A DNA stretch of 64,000 bases from NCBI GenBank assembly GCA_902590695.1, contig CACIXR010000002.1, forward strand, positions 1 through 64,000, written 5' to 3'. A model generated the notes under the pieces. The model saw only the letters and a program-made list of their open reading frames with translations, had not been told where the DNA came from and ran no database searches. Source of the DNA: an uncultured Alphaproteobacteria bacterium (GTDB lineage Bacteria > Pseudomonadota > Alphaproteobacteria > HIMB59 > GCA-002718135). This document shows, in pieces, positions 54,913-64,000 of the stretch. A program made the translations under genes and the position numbers. Each line of letters opens with the position of its first letter. Position 1 is the stretch's first letter.

Positions 54913-57899
54913 TGATTAACCCTTTGATTCTCAGGATCAATAAATATTGGACTAGTTATTTCTACTTCAATATTTTCATTTTCCATTGGAGCAATTAAAA
55001 CACTTCCTTTTTTTTCAAGACCACCTTTGATTAAAGCTAAAGCAAAAGAGCTTTTTAAATTAGGTGAATAGTAACTAGAGGTCACGTGACCAACCATTTT
55101 CATAGGTAGGGCAGTTATTTCTTCAACCAATTGAGATCCTTCTTCAAGAATCTTATTTGGATCTTTAGTTCTTAATCCAACTAATTGTTTCCTATCTTTT
55201 TTAATAGTATCACTTCTATATAATGCCCTTTTACCAATAAAATCATATTTCTTTTTACTAACTATCCAGTCCATATCCAGATCTACTGGTGTCACTGATC
55301 CATCTGTTTCTTGACCAACAATAATAAATCCTTTTTCAGCACGAAGTACATGCATCGCTTCAGTACCATATGGCGTAATATTAAATTCCTTACCTTTATC
55401 TATACAAAGTTCCCAAAGATTTTTAGCATAGCCAGATGGCACATTTATTTCATAACACATTTCCCCAGTAAAACTTATGCGCATGACTCTACATTTTATT
55501 CCGTTAATATTAATATTCTTAAAACTCATATGAGGAAAATTTTCTTTTGAAAAATCAAAATCTGGAACTAGCTTTTGCATTAATTTTTTAGAATTGGGGC
55601 CATTTAAGCTTATCGTTCCATAATTTTCTGTTACGGATGTTAAATATACTTCTAACTCTGGCCATTCTGTTTGCAACCAATCTTCTAATTTTGACATTAC
55701 TGATGCCGCATTTCCTGTTGTTGTTGACATAAGATAGTGATACTCATCCAATCTAGTTGTTACACCATCATCAATAACCATTCCATCGTCACCTAACATT
55801 ACACCATATCGACATTTTCCTATTTCTAATTTTGACCATGAATTTGTGTAAACTCTATTTAAAAATTCACTTACATCTCTACCCTTAATATCTATTTTAC
55901 CAAGAGTTGATGCATCTAATATTCCTAGACTATCTCTAGTTGCTTTTACCTCTCTATTTAAAGCAGATTGAAAATTTTCATTCTTTTGAGGATAATACCA
56001 GGCTCTTTTCCATTGGCCTACGTCCTCAAATAAAGCTTTATTATCAATATGCCATTGATGCATTGGGCTTGTTCTCTCTAAATCAAAAAATTCTTTAACA
56101 TGACGTCCAGCAATTGCTCCAAATGTTACTGGTTTATAGGGTAAACGAAATGTTGTTGTACCTAATTCAGAGATTTCAGTATTTGTTAATTCTGATATTA
56201 TTCCAAGTGCATTAACATTACTGGTCTTGCCTTGATCAGTTGCCATTCCTGTAGTTGTATATCGTTTGACATGTTCAATGGATTGAAAACCCTCTTTTAA
56301 AGCCAGTTTAATATCTTTTGCTGTTACATCGTTTTGAAAATCTACAAACATTTTTGTTCTTGAGATGCTGTTCTTTGATGTAATCCAAACATTTTCGTGT
56401 TTGCCATGCTGCACATTATCTGATTTGTAATTTACTTCACCAAGTTCATTTTGCTGATTATCATTTAAATATTTATATGTATCTTCTTCAGTTTTTATTA
56501 ATATTTCATTTAAATTATAGTCACCATTGCAACTACCAACACACAATGTATCTTGATAAACTTCATTAGGAATAAAACTTCCATCTACATCTCTAAATTT
56601 GAGTTTTCCTTTTGATTGAGTAAATAAATGAACAGTAGGAGTCCAGCCACCAGCAATTGCTAAAAGATCGCATTTAATATTAATAGAAGATTTTTCATTA
56701 TTGTTTTCAGTTTTTATTTTTCTTAATTTAACTTCTCTAATTTTTAATCTTCCAACAGTATCACTAATTTCATAACCTTTTAGTATAGTAATACCTAATT
56801 TATTTGCTATTTTAGGGTAATATCCATCACTACCATCTCTTGTATCGACAATAGCCTCTACTTTTATACCTTGTTCAAAAAAATCTATAGCAGTTTCATA
56901 GGCACTATCATTGTTTGTAAAAAAAACTAAATTTTTTCCAGGTGCAACTCCATACTTATTTAAGTATTTTTTCGCACTGTTAGAAAGCATAATACCAGGC
57001 CTATCATTATTGTTAAAAATTATTGGTCTTTCTATTGTGCCTGTTGCTAAAATAACTTTCTTTGATCTAATTTTCCAAATTCTTTCTTTAATATCGTGTT
57101 TTTTATATAATCCTTTTTCTGGATCAATTTCTTGGACAGCTAATAATAAATTATAATTTAAATAAGCAAAACAAGTTGTATTTTTTACTATTTTTATATT
57201 TGAATTTTTAGAAAGTTTATCAACTATTTTATTTTTCCATTCATTAATTGGCAAGTTATCTATTTTAATATCTTGATTTCTTGTAGATAAAATTTCACCT
57301 CCGAGATCGTCTTCTTGCTCAATAAGTAATACTTTATAATTATTATTCGCTGCAATTTCTGCTGAAATTAATCCGCTAACTCCTGCTCCAACAACTAGAA
57401 CATCACAATGATAATGAAAGTGTTCGTATTTGTGGGGATCATCTTTTTTTGGAGATTTACCAAGTCCTGCAGCATGTCTTATAAAAAACTCATATCCCTT
57501 CCAAAACTTTGGCGGCCACATAAAGGTCTTGTAATAGAACCCTGCAGGAAAAAATGGTGATAGTAAATCATTTATAGCGCCTACATCAAATTTTACTGAC
57601 GGCCAATTATTTTGACTAAAAGCTTTTAACCCCTCATATATTTGGACTTCAGTCACTCTTCTATTAGGTTCGGTATGTTCTTTAGTCTCAAGCTGAACTA
57701 TTCCATTAGGTTCTTCACTACCTGCAGTATAAATACCCCGCGGTCGATGATATTTAAAACTTCTTCCTACTAAGTGAACATCATTTGCAAGAAGTGCTGA
57801 AGCCAGGGTATCACCTTCAAATCCAAAATATTCTTTATTATCAAAATAAAACCTAACAGACTTATTATTTTCGAGATTTTTATTATTTTTGTATCGCAT
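54909..57899 (-). CDS. soxA: Sarcosine oxidase alpha subunit
   Basis: 996 residues. The N-terminal 2Fe-2S-like fold is YFGFEGDTLASALLANDVHLVGRSFKYHRPRG. The NAD/FAD-type domain begins LVVGAGVSGLISAEIAANNNYKVLLIEQ. The C-terminal GcvT half is LGILDASTLGKIDIKGRDVSEFLNRV through YGTEAMHVLRAEKGFI, the tetrahydrofolate site. The complex oxidises sarcosine to glycine, with the methyl group captured as 5,10-methylene-THF. It is flanked by soxD (8 bp upstream) and soxG (4-bp overlap). Confidence 0.96.
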   Translation of the reverse strand: MRYKNNKNLENNKSVRFYFDNKEYFGFEGDTLASALLANDVHLVGRSFKYHRPRGIYTAGSEEPNGIVQLETKEHTEPNRRVTEVQIYEGLKAFSQNNWPSVKFDVGAINDLLSPFFPAGFYYKTFMWPPKFWKGYEFFIRHAAGLGKSPKKDDPHKYEHFHYHCDVLVVGAGVSGLISAEIAANNNYKVLLIEQEDDLGGEILSTRNQDIKIDNLPINEWKNKIVDKLSKNSNIKIVKNTTCFAYLNYNLLLAVQEIDPEKGLYKKHDIKERIWKIRSKKVILATGTIERPIIFNNNDRPGIMLSNSAKKYLNKYGVAPGKNLVFFTNNDSAYETAIDFFEQGIKVEAIVDTRDGSDGYYPKIANKLGITILKGYEISDTVGRLKIREVKLRKIKTENNNEKSSINIKCDLLAIAGGWTPTVHLFTQSKGKLKFRDVDGSFIPNEVYQDTLCVGSCNGDYNLNEILIKTEEDTYKYLNDNQQNELGEVNYKSDNVQHGKHENVWITSKNSISRTKMFVDFQNDVTAKDIKLALKEGFQSIEHVKRYTTTGMATDQGKTSNVNALGIISELTNTEISELGTTTFRLPYKPVTFGAIAGRHVKEFFDLERTSPMHQWHIDNKALFEDVGQWKRAWYYPQKNENFQSALNREVKATRDSLGILDASTLGKIDIKGRDVSEFLNRVYTNSWSKLEIGKCRYGVMLGDDGMVIDDGVTTRLDEYHYLMSTTTGNAASVMSKLEDWLQTEWPELEVYLTSVTENYGTISLNGPNSKKLMQKLVPDFDFSKENFPHMSFKNININGIKCRVMRISFTGEMCYEINVPSGYAKNLWELCIDKGKEFNITPYGTEAMHVLRAEKGFIIVGQETDGSVTPVDLDMDWIVSKKKYDFIGKRALYRSDTIKKDRKQLVGLRTKDPNKILEEGSQLVEEITALPMKMVGHVTSSYYSPNLKSSFALALIKGGLEKKGSVLIAPMENENIEVEITSPIFIDPENQRVNQ

Positions 57900-57907
57900 C
57901 TTTATTT

Positions 57908-58264
57908 TTAAAATCTATCTTTTTTTGATGTTGATAAATTCCCTGATCCAATACTTGGCTCACCTGAAGGAGTAGCTGGAGTATTTGCTTTTAATTTAGG
58001 AGGAGCTTCTCCCATCTTATATACTGCTAGAATTTCATCGGTTGAGGTATTTCTTGCTAAATTAAACCATTGTCTGCATCCATATTCATGGTTCCATCTT
58101 TCATAATGAATACCTTTTTCGTTCTTTCGCAAGAATAAATATTCTGCCCATTGATCATCAGAGAGTTCAGGAGGATTTTTTGGTCTTGCAATATGAGCCT
58201 CACCTCCACAAGAAAATTCAGCTTGATCTCTTTCTCCACAGTATGGGCAATTTATTAAAAACAT
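57908..58264 (-). CDS. soxD: Sarcosine oxidase delta subunit
   Basis: 118 residues. The zinc-binding start FLINCPYCGERDQAEFSCGGEAHIARP and the HEYGCRQWFNLARNTST region are diagnostic. Family SoxD proteins are about 85-110 aa; the extra C-terminal Pro/Ser tail (LKANTPATPSGEPSIGSG) is variable. It lies 3 bp after soxB. Confidence 0.95.
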   Translation of the reverse strand: MFLINCPYCGERDQAEFSCGGEAHIARPKNPPELSDDQWAEYLFLRKNEKGIHYERWNHEYGCRQWFNLARNTSTDEILAVYKMGEAPPKLKANTPATPSGEPSIGSGNLSTSKKDRF

Positions 58265-58267
58265 GAT

Positions 58268-59527
58268 TTAATGTGCTACGGCAGCTGCACCATGTTCATC
58301 AACTAATTCACCACTAGAAAATCTATTTATTGTAAAAGGAGCATTTAATTCATGGGCTTGATCATTAGCTATAGTGTGAGCAAATACCCAACCAGAACCT
58401 GGTGTTGCTTTGAAACCACCTGTTCCCCAACCACAATTAAAATATAGTCCATTTATGTGAGTTTTGCTGATAATGGGGCTTGCATCAGGACATATATCTA
58501 CAATCCCTCCCCAATGACGAAGCATTTTCATTCTAGAAAATATTGGAAACAATTCAACTATTGCCATTAATGTATCTTCAACAATGTTAAAGCCACCTCT
58601 TTGAGTATATGATGTATATCCATCTGTTCCAGCACCAATAACTAATTCCCCTTTATCTGATTGAGATACATACGCATGAATGGTATTGGACATTACTACA
58701 GTGTCAATAACTGGTTTTACTGGTTCTGAAACTAGAGCTTGCAATGGCTTACTCTCTAAAGGTAATTTAATTCCAGCCATATTGGCAATAACACTGGTAT
58801 GACCTGCAGCAGCTATTCCAATTTTATTTGAATTAATAGTCCCTTTTGTTGTCTCAATACCAGTTACATTTCCATTTTTTACATTAATACCAGTTACTTC
58901 ACAATTTTGAATTATATCAACCCCCATCTCATCAGCTCCTCTTGCATAACCCCATGCAACAGCATCATGTCTTGCAGTTCCTGCTCTTCTTTGTAGTGTT
59001 GCTCCTAAAACAGGATATCTAATGTTTGGTGAAGTATTTATTATTGGACAAAATTCTTTAACTTTCTTTGTATCAAGCCATTCACAATCAATATCATTTA
59101 GTCTGTTTGCATGCCACCGTCTTTTTAATTCTCTTACATCATGAAGATTATGAGCAACATTCAAAACTCCTCTTTGAGAAAACATTACGTTATAATTTAA
59201 TTCTTGAGACATACCTTCCCAAAGTTTTAATGCATGCTCGTATAAAGCTGCACTTTGATCCCATAAATAGTTTGATCTAATTATAGTGGTATTTCGCCCT
59301 GTATTCCCTCCGCCTATCCAACCTTTTTCAATTACTGCAATATTATTAATTCCATGGTTTTTTGCTAAATAGTAAGCAGTAGTTAAACCGTGTCCACCAC
59401 CACCGACTATTATTGCATCATAACTTTTTTTTGGTTCAGGACTATTCCACGTCTTTTGCCAATTCTCATGATGATTTAAAGCGTTTCTAGCAATAGAAAG
59501 AAATGAGTATTTATTTTTATTAAACAT
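58268..59527 (-). CDS. soxB: Sarcosine oxidase beta subunit
   Basis: 419 residues with the DAO fold: [24 protein letters not shown] (dinucleotide site), [22 protein letters not shown] (flavin attachment region), and the C-terminal [15 protein letters not shown] then [17 protein letters not shown]. It carries the FAD and covalent FMN of the heterotetramer and is the site of sarcosine oxidation. It is the first sox gene, 20 bp after fhs, giving the order fhs-soxB-D-A-G. Confidence 0.96.
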   Translation of the reverse strand: MFNKNKYSFLSIARNALNHHENWQKTWNSPEPKKSYDAIIVGGGGHGLTTAYYLAKNHGINNIAVIEKGWIGGGNTGRNTTIIRSNYLWDQSAALYEHALKLWEGMSQELNYNVMFSQRGVLNVAHNLHDVRELKRRWHANRLNDIDCEWLDTKKVKEFCPIINTSPNIRYPVLGATLQRRAGTARHDAVAWGYARGADEMGVDIIQNCEVTGINVKNGNVTGIETTKGTINSNKIGIAAAGHTSVIANMAGIKLPLESKPLQALVSEPVKPVIDTVVMSNTIHAYVSQSDKGELVIGAGTDGYTSYTQRGGFNIVEDTLMAIVELFPIFSRMKMLRHWGGIVDICPDASPIISKTHINGLYFNCGWGTGGFKATPGSGWVFAHTIANDQAHELNAPFTINRFSSGELVDEHGAAAVAH

Positions 59528-59547
59528 TATAACTCTTTATAGCAGTT

Positions 59548-61221
59548 TTAAAAAAGACCTTCAATTTCTCCATGGTCATTTAGCTTTATCGAATTTGCCG
59601 CAGGAACACTTGGTAGACCCGGCATGGTCATAATATCTCCGCAAACAACTACTATAAATTCTGCTCCTGATGACAATCTTACCTCTCTAATAGGTAAAAC
59701 GTGGCCAGTAGGGGCACCTTTTAAATTAGGGTCAGTTGAAAAACTATATTGAGTCTTTGCAATGCAAACAGGTAATTTGCCAAATCCTTTAGTTTCAAAA
59801 TCCTTCAATTGTTGACGTACTTTCGTGTCAGCTACAACTTCACTTGCGTGATAAATCTCTTGTGCAATTTTTTCTATTTTTTTGAATAGAGTTAAATCAT
59901 CTTCATATAAAAATTTAAATGTATTTTTATTTTCTTCACAAATATCTATTACATTTTGAGCTAATTTAGTTGCACCATCACCACCATTGGACCAGTGAGT
60001 ACACATAGAAGCCTTGACTCCTTGAGTTGTACAAAAATTTAGAACGGCATCAACTTCAGCTTTAGAATCAGTGACAAAATGATTAATAGCAACAGTTACT
60101 GGTAATCCAAATTTTCTAATATTATTGATATGCCTTTCTAGATTTACTAAACCTTTTTTAAGAGCATTTACATTTTCATTTTTTAAATCTTCTTTTGAAA
60201 CATCGCCATGCATTTTTAGTGCTCTAATTGTAGCTACCAAAACCACACAATCAGGTTTTAAATTTGATTTTCTACATTTTATATCAAGGAATTTTTCTGC
60301 TCCTAGATCAGCTCCAAAGCCTGCTTCAGTTACAACGTAATCACTTAATTTTAAACTAGCTTTAGTTGCAATTACAGAATTGCAACCATGAGCAATATTT
60401 GCAAATGGCCCACCATGAATTATAGCAGGATTATTTTCTAACGTTTGTGTTATGTTGGGCCTAATGGCATCTTTTAATAATACTGTCATTGGACCTTCTG
60501 CCTTTAAATCTTTTGCATAAATAGCTTTTTTGTCTCGTGTATAAGCAATAGTTATATTTCCAATTCTCTCTTCAAGATCTTTTAAATCTTTTGCTAAGCA
60601 GAAAATTGCCATTATCTCCGATGCAACAGTAATATCAAAACCATCTTGTCTAGGATATCCATTTGCAACTCCTCCTAAATCAACAACAATAGATCTAAGT
60701 GATCTATCATTCATATCCATTACTCTCTTCCAAACAACCCTTCTAACATCAATATTTAATTTATTTCCCCAGTAGATATGATTATCAATCAGTGCAGAAA
60801 GTAAATTATGAGCGGATGTAATTGCATGAAAATCTCCAGTAAAATGTAAATTAATTTGCTCCATTGGAACTACTTGAGCATAGCCTCCACCAGCCGCACC
60901 ACCTTTCATACCGAATGATGGACCAAGACTCGGCTCTCTTAAGCAAACTATTGATTTCTTTCCTAGTTTATTAAGACCATCACTTAATCCAACAGAAGTT
61001 GTTGTTTTACCTTCTCCTGCTGGTGTTGGAGTTATTGCTGAGACTAGAACAAGTTTACCATCTTTATTTATATTAAGTGACTCTATGTACTCCAAGTTTA
61101 TTTTTGCTATATGACGACCCATAGGACTGAAGGCTTCAGGTGTGTCTGGTACATCAAGCCCTTTTAGAATTTCACTAATAGGCTTCATTTTAGCTTTTCT
61201 TGCTATTTCAATATCTGACAT
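59548..61221 (-). CDS. fhs: Formate-tetrahydrofolate ligase
   Basis: 557 residues, ATP-dependent formation of 10-formyl-THF (or the reverse). The P-loop is [16 protein letters not shown], followed by [36 protein letters not shown] and the C-terminal [14 protein letters not shown]. It is the first gene of the sarcosine oxidase operon, with a GGAGTCTC ribosome site. With SoxBDAG it links the methyl group of sarcosine to the C1-folate pool and, running in reverse, could yield formate and ATP. Confidence 0.97.
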   Translation of the reverse strand: MSDIEIARKAKMKPISEILKGLDVPDTPEAFSPMGRHIAKINLEYIESLNINKDGKLVLVSAITPTPAGEGKTTTSVGLSDGLNKLGKKSIVCLREPSLGPSFGMKGGAAGGGYAQVVPMEQINLHFTGDFHAITSAHNLLSALIDNHIYWGNKLNIDVRRVVWKRVMDMNDRSLRSIVVDLGGVANGYPRQDGFDITVASEIMAIFCLAKDLKDLEERIGNITIAYTRDKKAIYAKDLKAEGPMTVLLKDAIRPNITQTLENNPAIIHGGPFANIAHGCNSVIATKASLKLSDYVVTEAGFGADLGAEKFLDIKCRKSNLKPDCVVLVATIRALKMHGDVSKEDLKNENVNALKKGLVNLERHINNIRKFGLPVTVAINHFVTDSKAEVDAVLNFCTTQGVKASMCTHWSNGGDGATKLAQNVIDICEENKNTFKFLYEDDLTLFKKIEKIAQEIYHASEVVADTKVRQQLKDFETKGFGKLPVCIAKTQYSFSTDPNLKGAPTGHVLPIREVRLSSGAEFIVVVCGDIMTMPGLPSVPAANSIKLNDHGEIEGLF

Positions 61222-61314
61222 GAGACTCCTTAATTATTAGATTCTTATTCTATAAATTAACTTAAATATCAAACAACTTTTGTGTCATTAAAAGATAAAA
61301 AAATTGTGAAGAAG

Positions 61315-62208
61315 CTAATTTAATTCGAATTTCTGTTTATTATTATAAGAAAAATCTGAGTTATTAAATTGATTTAACCACTCTGATGTTTTTTTCATAC
61401 CACCAAATGCATAGAAGTGTATTTTTTCAAGTTTAGAGTCTTTGTTTATTTCGCTATGTTCAGCAAGATCATAAATTAATTTATCAGGAGTGCTCAATGT
61501 TGCAAGTTTAGTTAAGTTAAAAGCCTGTTTTGTAATAAATCTTAAAGAATTTCCAATACCGCAAGACCTTGCATAATTTACTAATGTTTTAATAGAGGCA
61601 GGACCTGGTATCCCAGCGTGGATTGGTAATTTATTTCCAATTTTTACTAAGTGTTTTTCCCAGTCGATTAAAGATTTAGCTTCAAAAAAAAATTGTGTTG
61701 CTAAATACATTTTAAAATCAACATTTTTTGCAAAATCATTCTTCTGTTTAATTGCTAAATCCAAATTTTCATTTGAAATATCTGGGCTTCCTTCGGGATG
61801 TCCAGCCACACCTACAAATTGATAATTATATTTTGAAAGAAAATCTGTTTTTAAAACATCAATTGAGGAAGAGATTTCGCCAGCTTGATTTCCACCACCA
61901 CCAATAATTAAAATTTTTGAACACCCGGATTCATTTGCAAGTTCACCAATATATTTTTCTAAGTCATTTTTATTTACAATAGTTCTCGCAGGCAAATGAG
62001 GTATAACATCATAACCTTCTAATTTTAATTTTTTTGCCGTTCTAATAACATTTTTTGAATTTTCATCTGGTAAATAAGTTATATAAACGTCATGATTTTT
62101 ATTAAGAAATTCAGAAAAGCCTCCATATTTTTCGTAAACATTTGGAGTTGTTTCTATAGAATAACTATTGAGAAAATTTTTAACAATATTAATGGTTTCT
62201 TTAGACAT
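61315..62208 (-). CDS. metF: Methylenetetrahydrofolate reductase-like protein
   Basis: 297 residues, a MetF-type TIM barrel: VYITYLPDENSKNVIRTAKKLKLEGYDVIPHLPAR, ILIIGGGGNQAGEISSS, FVGVAGHPEGSP and MYLATQFFFEAKS, then IHAGIPGPASIKTL, with the C-terminal FYAFGGMKKTSEWL. These match the flavin and folate sites of the family. It would reduce methylene-THF to methyl-THF for methionine synthesis. The GGGGNQ segment differs from the usual RGD-type loop, so divergence in folate or cofactor use is possible. It lies 93 bp upstream of fhs on the same strand. Confidence 0.85.
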   Translation of the reverse strand: MSKETINIVKNFLNSYSIETTPNVYEKYGGFSEFLNKNHDVYITYLPDENSKNVIRTAKKLKLEGYDVIPHLPARTIVNKNDLEKYIGELANESGCSKILIIGGGGNQAGEISSSIDVLKTDFLSKYNYQFVGVAGHPEGSPDISNENLDLAIKQKNDFAKNVDFKMYLATQFFFEAKSLIDWEKHLVKIGNKLPIHAGIPGPASIKTLVNYARSCGIGNSLRFITKQAFNLTKLATLSTPDKLIYDLAEHSEINKDSKLEKIHFYAFGGMKKTSEWLNQFNNSDFSYNNKQKFELN

Positions 62209-62241
62209 AAATTTTTAAAGTTTTTTATATTAATTAGATAA

Positions 62242-63177
62242 ATGAACAACAAGTACTTTACTATAATTACTTTTTATCAATTCAAAATAATTAAAGATAA
62301 AAATGATATCATCACTAAACTTAAAGATTTTTGCAAATTTAATAAAATAAAAGGTACAATATTGATTGCTGATGAAGGCATTAATGGAACAATAGCTGGA
62401 TTAGATAAAAACATAAATTCTTTCATTCTATATCTTGAAAATTTTAGTTTTGAGAAACTTAATCTTAAACGATCAAAATATAAATATATGCCATTTCAAA
62501 AACTAAAAATTAGAAATAAAAATGAAATAGTCACACTCAGAACCAAATTTGCTGATCCTACAAAAATATCTGGAAAAAAAGTTAAATACAATGAATGGAA
62601 TCAACTAATTAAAGACAAAGACACTATAGTGATTGATGTAAGAAATGAATTTGAGGTTAAAATAGGATCTTTTGAAGGGGCAATTAATCCAAAAACTAAA
62701 AGTTTCACTGACTTTAAATCTTTTGTTCAAAAAAAACTAAATAAGTCAAAAGACAAAAAAATTGCAATGTTTTGCACTGGAGGTATCAGGTGTGAAAAGG
62801 CTTCATCATATATGATGATGAAGGGTTTTAAAAATGTTGCTCAGTTAGACGGAGGTATACTAAAGTATTTAGAAAAAACTCCAAAAAAAGATTCAATGTG
62901 GAATGGTGAATGTTTCGTATTTGATGGAAGAGTATCTTTGAAAAATGAATTAAAAGATGGAACTTACAAACTTTGTCATGCTTGTCGGTTACCCATTAGT
63001 ATTAAAGATACTTATAATAAATATTATAAACCAGGTGTATCTTGTCGTAATTGTTTTGATAAAACATCTGAAGAAAAGAAAAAAAACTTACTTGAAAGAA
63101 ATAAACAAATTAAACTTGATAAAAAAAGAGGAAATTTTAACCGTTTTATTAAGCAGTCAATTTCTGATTATGAATAA
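62242..63177 (+). CDS. trhO: tRNA uridine-34 hydroxylase TrhO (rhodanese-like)
   Basis: 311 residues. The N-terminal acylphosphatase-like domain contains GTILIADEGINGTIAGL. The rhodanese domain from about residue 120 ends in MFCTGGIRCEKASSYMMMKGF with the catalytic Cys. The Cys-rich tail is CHACRLPI...PGVSCRNCFDKTSEEKKK. TrhO makes 5-hydroxyuridine at position 34 of tRNAs. It is divergent from metF across 33 bp. Confidence 0.95.
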   Translation: MNNKYFTIITFYQFKIIKDKNDIITKLKDFCKFNKIKGTILIADEGINGTIAGLDKNINSFILYLENFSFEKLNLKRSKYKYMPFQKLKIRNKNEIVTLRTKFADPTKISGKKVKYNEWNQLIKDKDTIVIDVRNEFEVKIGSFEGAINPKTKSFTDFKSFVQKKLNKSKDKKIAMFCTGGIRCEKASSYMMMKGFKNVAQLDGGILKYLEKTPKKDSMWNGECFVFDGRVSLKNELKDGTYKLCHACRLPISIKDTYNKYYKPGVSCRNCFDKTSEEKKKNLLERNKQIKLDKKRGNFNRFIKQSISDYE

Positions 63178-63218
63178 ATAATACTTTATTTCATTTAATT
63201 ATTCTGTATAGACACTTC

Positions 63219-63413
63219 ATGGCAAAAAAAACTTCATTCGCTCTTAAACAACTAGTACCTGAAGAAAATCCAAAAACAGGAACTAAGTATATTGTAAGAA
63301 AACCGACAAAAGGATTGAAAGTTGCTGAAAAGCTTCGAATGAAAAAATATGATCCTGTGTTAAAAAAACACGTTTGGTTCGTAGAGAAAAAAATGCCTCC
63401 TCATAGTAAATAA
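63219..63413 (+). CDS. rpmG: 50S ribosomal protein L33
   Basis: 64 residues. The L33 start MAKKTSFALKQLVPEE and the core EKLRMKKYDPVLKKHVWFVEKKM are clear. It is slightly longer than usual (about 55) through a KTGTKY insertion and a PPHSK tail. No zinc-binding Cys pairs are present, so it is the zinc-free form. Confidence 0.93.
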   Translation: MAKKTSFALKQLVPEENPKTGTKYIVRKPTKGLKVAEKLRMKKYDPVLKKHVWFVEKKMPPHSK

Positions 63414-63459
63414 TAGATTTACCTCTTTAATTTATCCTAAATTAACATAATTTAAACTC

Positions 63460-64000
63460 ATGGTAGCCACTTATGGAATTCATTGGTTTAGACAAGATTT
63501 GCGATTACGAGAAAATCCATCTTTATTATCACTTTCAAAAAAAGTTGATCAGATAATTCCAATTTATATTTTAGATTTAAATCAAAGAATTGGATCCACA
63601 TCCAAATGGTGGTTAGAAAAATCCTTAATTAGTTTATATGACTCAATACAAAAACATAATGGCAAACTAAATATATTTGCTGGTGATCCAGAGAAAATTA
63701 TATCTTCAATACTAAAGAATTCAAATGTTAAATGTGTATCCTGGAATAGATTATATGATCCATATTCAATTAAAAGAGATACTAAAATTAAATCTATAGT
63801 TACTTCATCTAAAATAGAATGCGAATCGCACAATGGATATCTTTTAAATGAACCTTGGAATATTAAAAATAAAAGTGGAACCTTTTTTAAAGTATTTACT
63901 CCTTACTGGCGATATTGCGATGAACTACTAAAACTAAAAGATATTAAATTTAAAAATACAAAAATAAGCTACGCCAATTCAAAATTTAAAAATGAAATAA
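63460..64000 (+). CDS. phrB: Deoxyribodipyrimidine photolyase, 3'-partial
   Basis: It is not in the supplied track because it runs off the window. From ATG 63460 the frame stays open to 64000: VATYGIHWFRQDLRLRENPSL, then IIPIYILDLNQRIGSTSKWWLEKSL, VSWNRLYDPYSIKRDTKIKS and TFFKVFTPYWRYC. These match the N-terminal alpha/beta antenna-binding domain of the photolyase/cryptochrome family. The FAD-binding C-terminal domain is outside the window. It would use light to repair pyrimidine dimers, sensible for a surface-water microbe. Confidence 0.93.
   Translation, partial: MVATYGIHWFRQDLRLRENPSLLSLSKKVDQIIPIYILDLNQRIGSTSKWWLEKSLISLYDSIQKHNGKLNIFAGDPEKIISSILKNSNVKCVSWNRLYDPYSIKRDTKIKSIVTSSKIECESHNGYLLNEPWNIKNKSGTFFKVFTPYWRYCDELLKLKDIKFKNTKISYANSKFKNEI

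Noticed and set aside
63582-63833. 83-aa minus-strand ORF
   Set aside because: It is antisense to the photolyase gene that runs off the window end.

Overview
The window is AT-rich and densely packed, with many 1-8 bp gene overlaps and almost no long intergenic space. The gene content suggests a streamlined marine alphaproteobacterium (SAR11 / HIMB59-like lifestyle). It includes heterotetrameric sarcosine oxidase with Fhs, a dimethylglycine-dehydrogenase/ETF/ETF-QO block, a CIRCE-controlled groESL, a ligase-associated Lhr/Exo/Pde repair cluster, and Dpp/Opp-type importers. The taxonomic call is inference from gene content only.

Layout. (1) 1-4675, plus strand: tandem PhyH-type Fe(II)/2-oxoglutarate dioxygenases, a class IV aminotransferase, a DapA-family aldolase and an M81/MlrC-like protein, probably one catabolic operon of unknown substrate. 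(2) 4672-14095, minus strand: a sialic-acid (nan) type operon, in transcription order substrate-binding protein, DppB, DppC, DppD, DppF, NanA, NanE, ROK kinase (NanK-like), class III aminotransferase. The binding protein appears to be circularly permuted: its C-terminal half precedes its N-terminal half behind an intact signal peptide. A strong stem-loop separates its gene from the permease genes. (3) 14.2-20.9 kb: a fatty-acid-hydroxylase membrane protein, then the DNA-repair set LigB-type ligase, MBL-fold exonuclease, Lhr-type helicase and PdeM phosphoesterase. (4) 20.9-24.5 kb: small membrane and secreted proteins (DUF4149-like, TPR, DUF4396-like, CRTAC1/ASPIC-UnbV, Cys-rich unknown). (5) 24.6-31.6 kb: tRNA-Gln, SH3 protein, then a mosaic stretch up to tRNA-Arg. 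This stretch is flanked by a 17-nt direct repeat of the tRNA-Arg 5' end and carries an inverted-repeat RNA-like element, an ATL-like protein, a DEDD exonuclease, an ArsR/ArsP pair, a putative polysaccharide lyase, a gene remnant and two copies of an 88-bp repeat. A GT61 glycosyltransferase follows the tRNA.

(6) 31.6-46.4 kb is mostly housekeeping: S49 peptidase, groES-groL, GPx, MscS, AI-2E/PerM, RecX, ABC-2 permease, argD-argF, lipoprotein, TrkH, ApaG, OmpA lipoprotein, GcvT-like protein and a DsbA-like protein. (7) 46.5-62.2 kb forms a C1/methylated-amine module. A dimethylglycine/sarcosine dehydrogenase feeds ETF and then ETF-QO into the quinone pool. On the other strand are sarcosine oxidase (soxBDAG), formate-THF ligase and a MetF-like methylene-THF reductase. 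Together they could take demethylation products of glycine betaine to glycine, reduced electron carriers and C1-THF. (8) 62.2-64 kb: TrhO, ribosomal protein L33, and a DNA photolyase cut by the window end.
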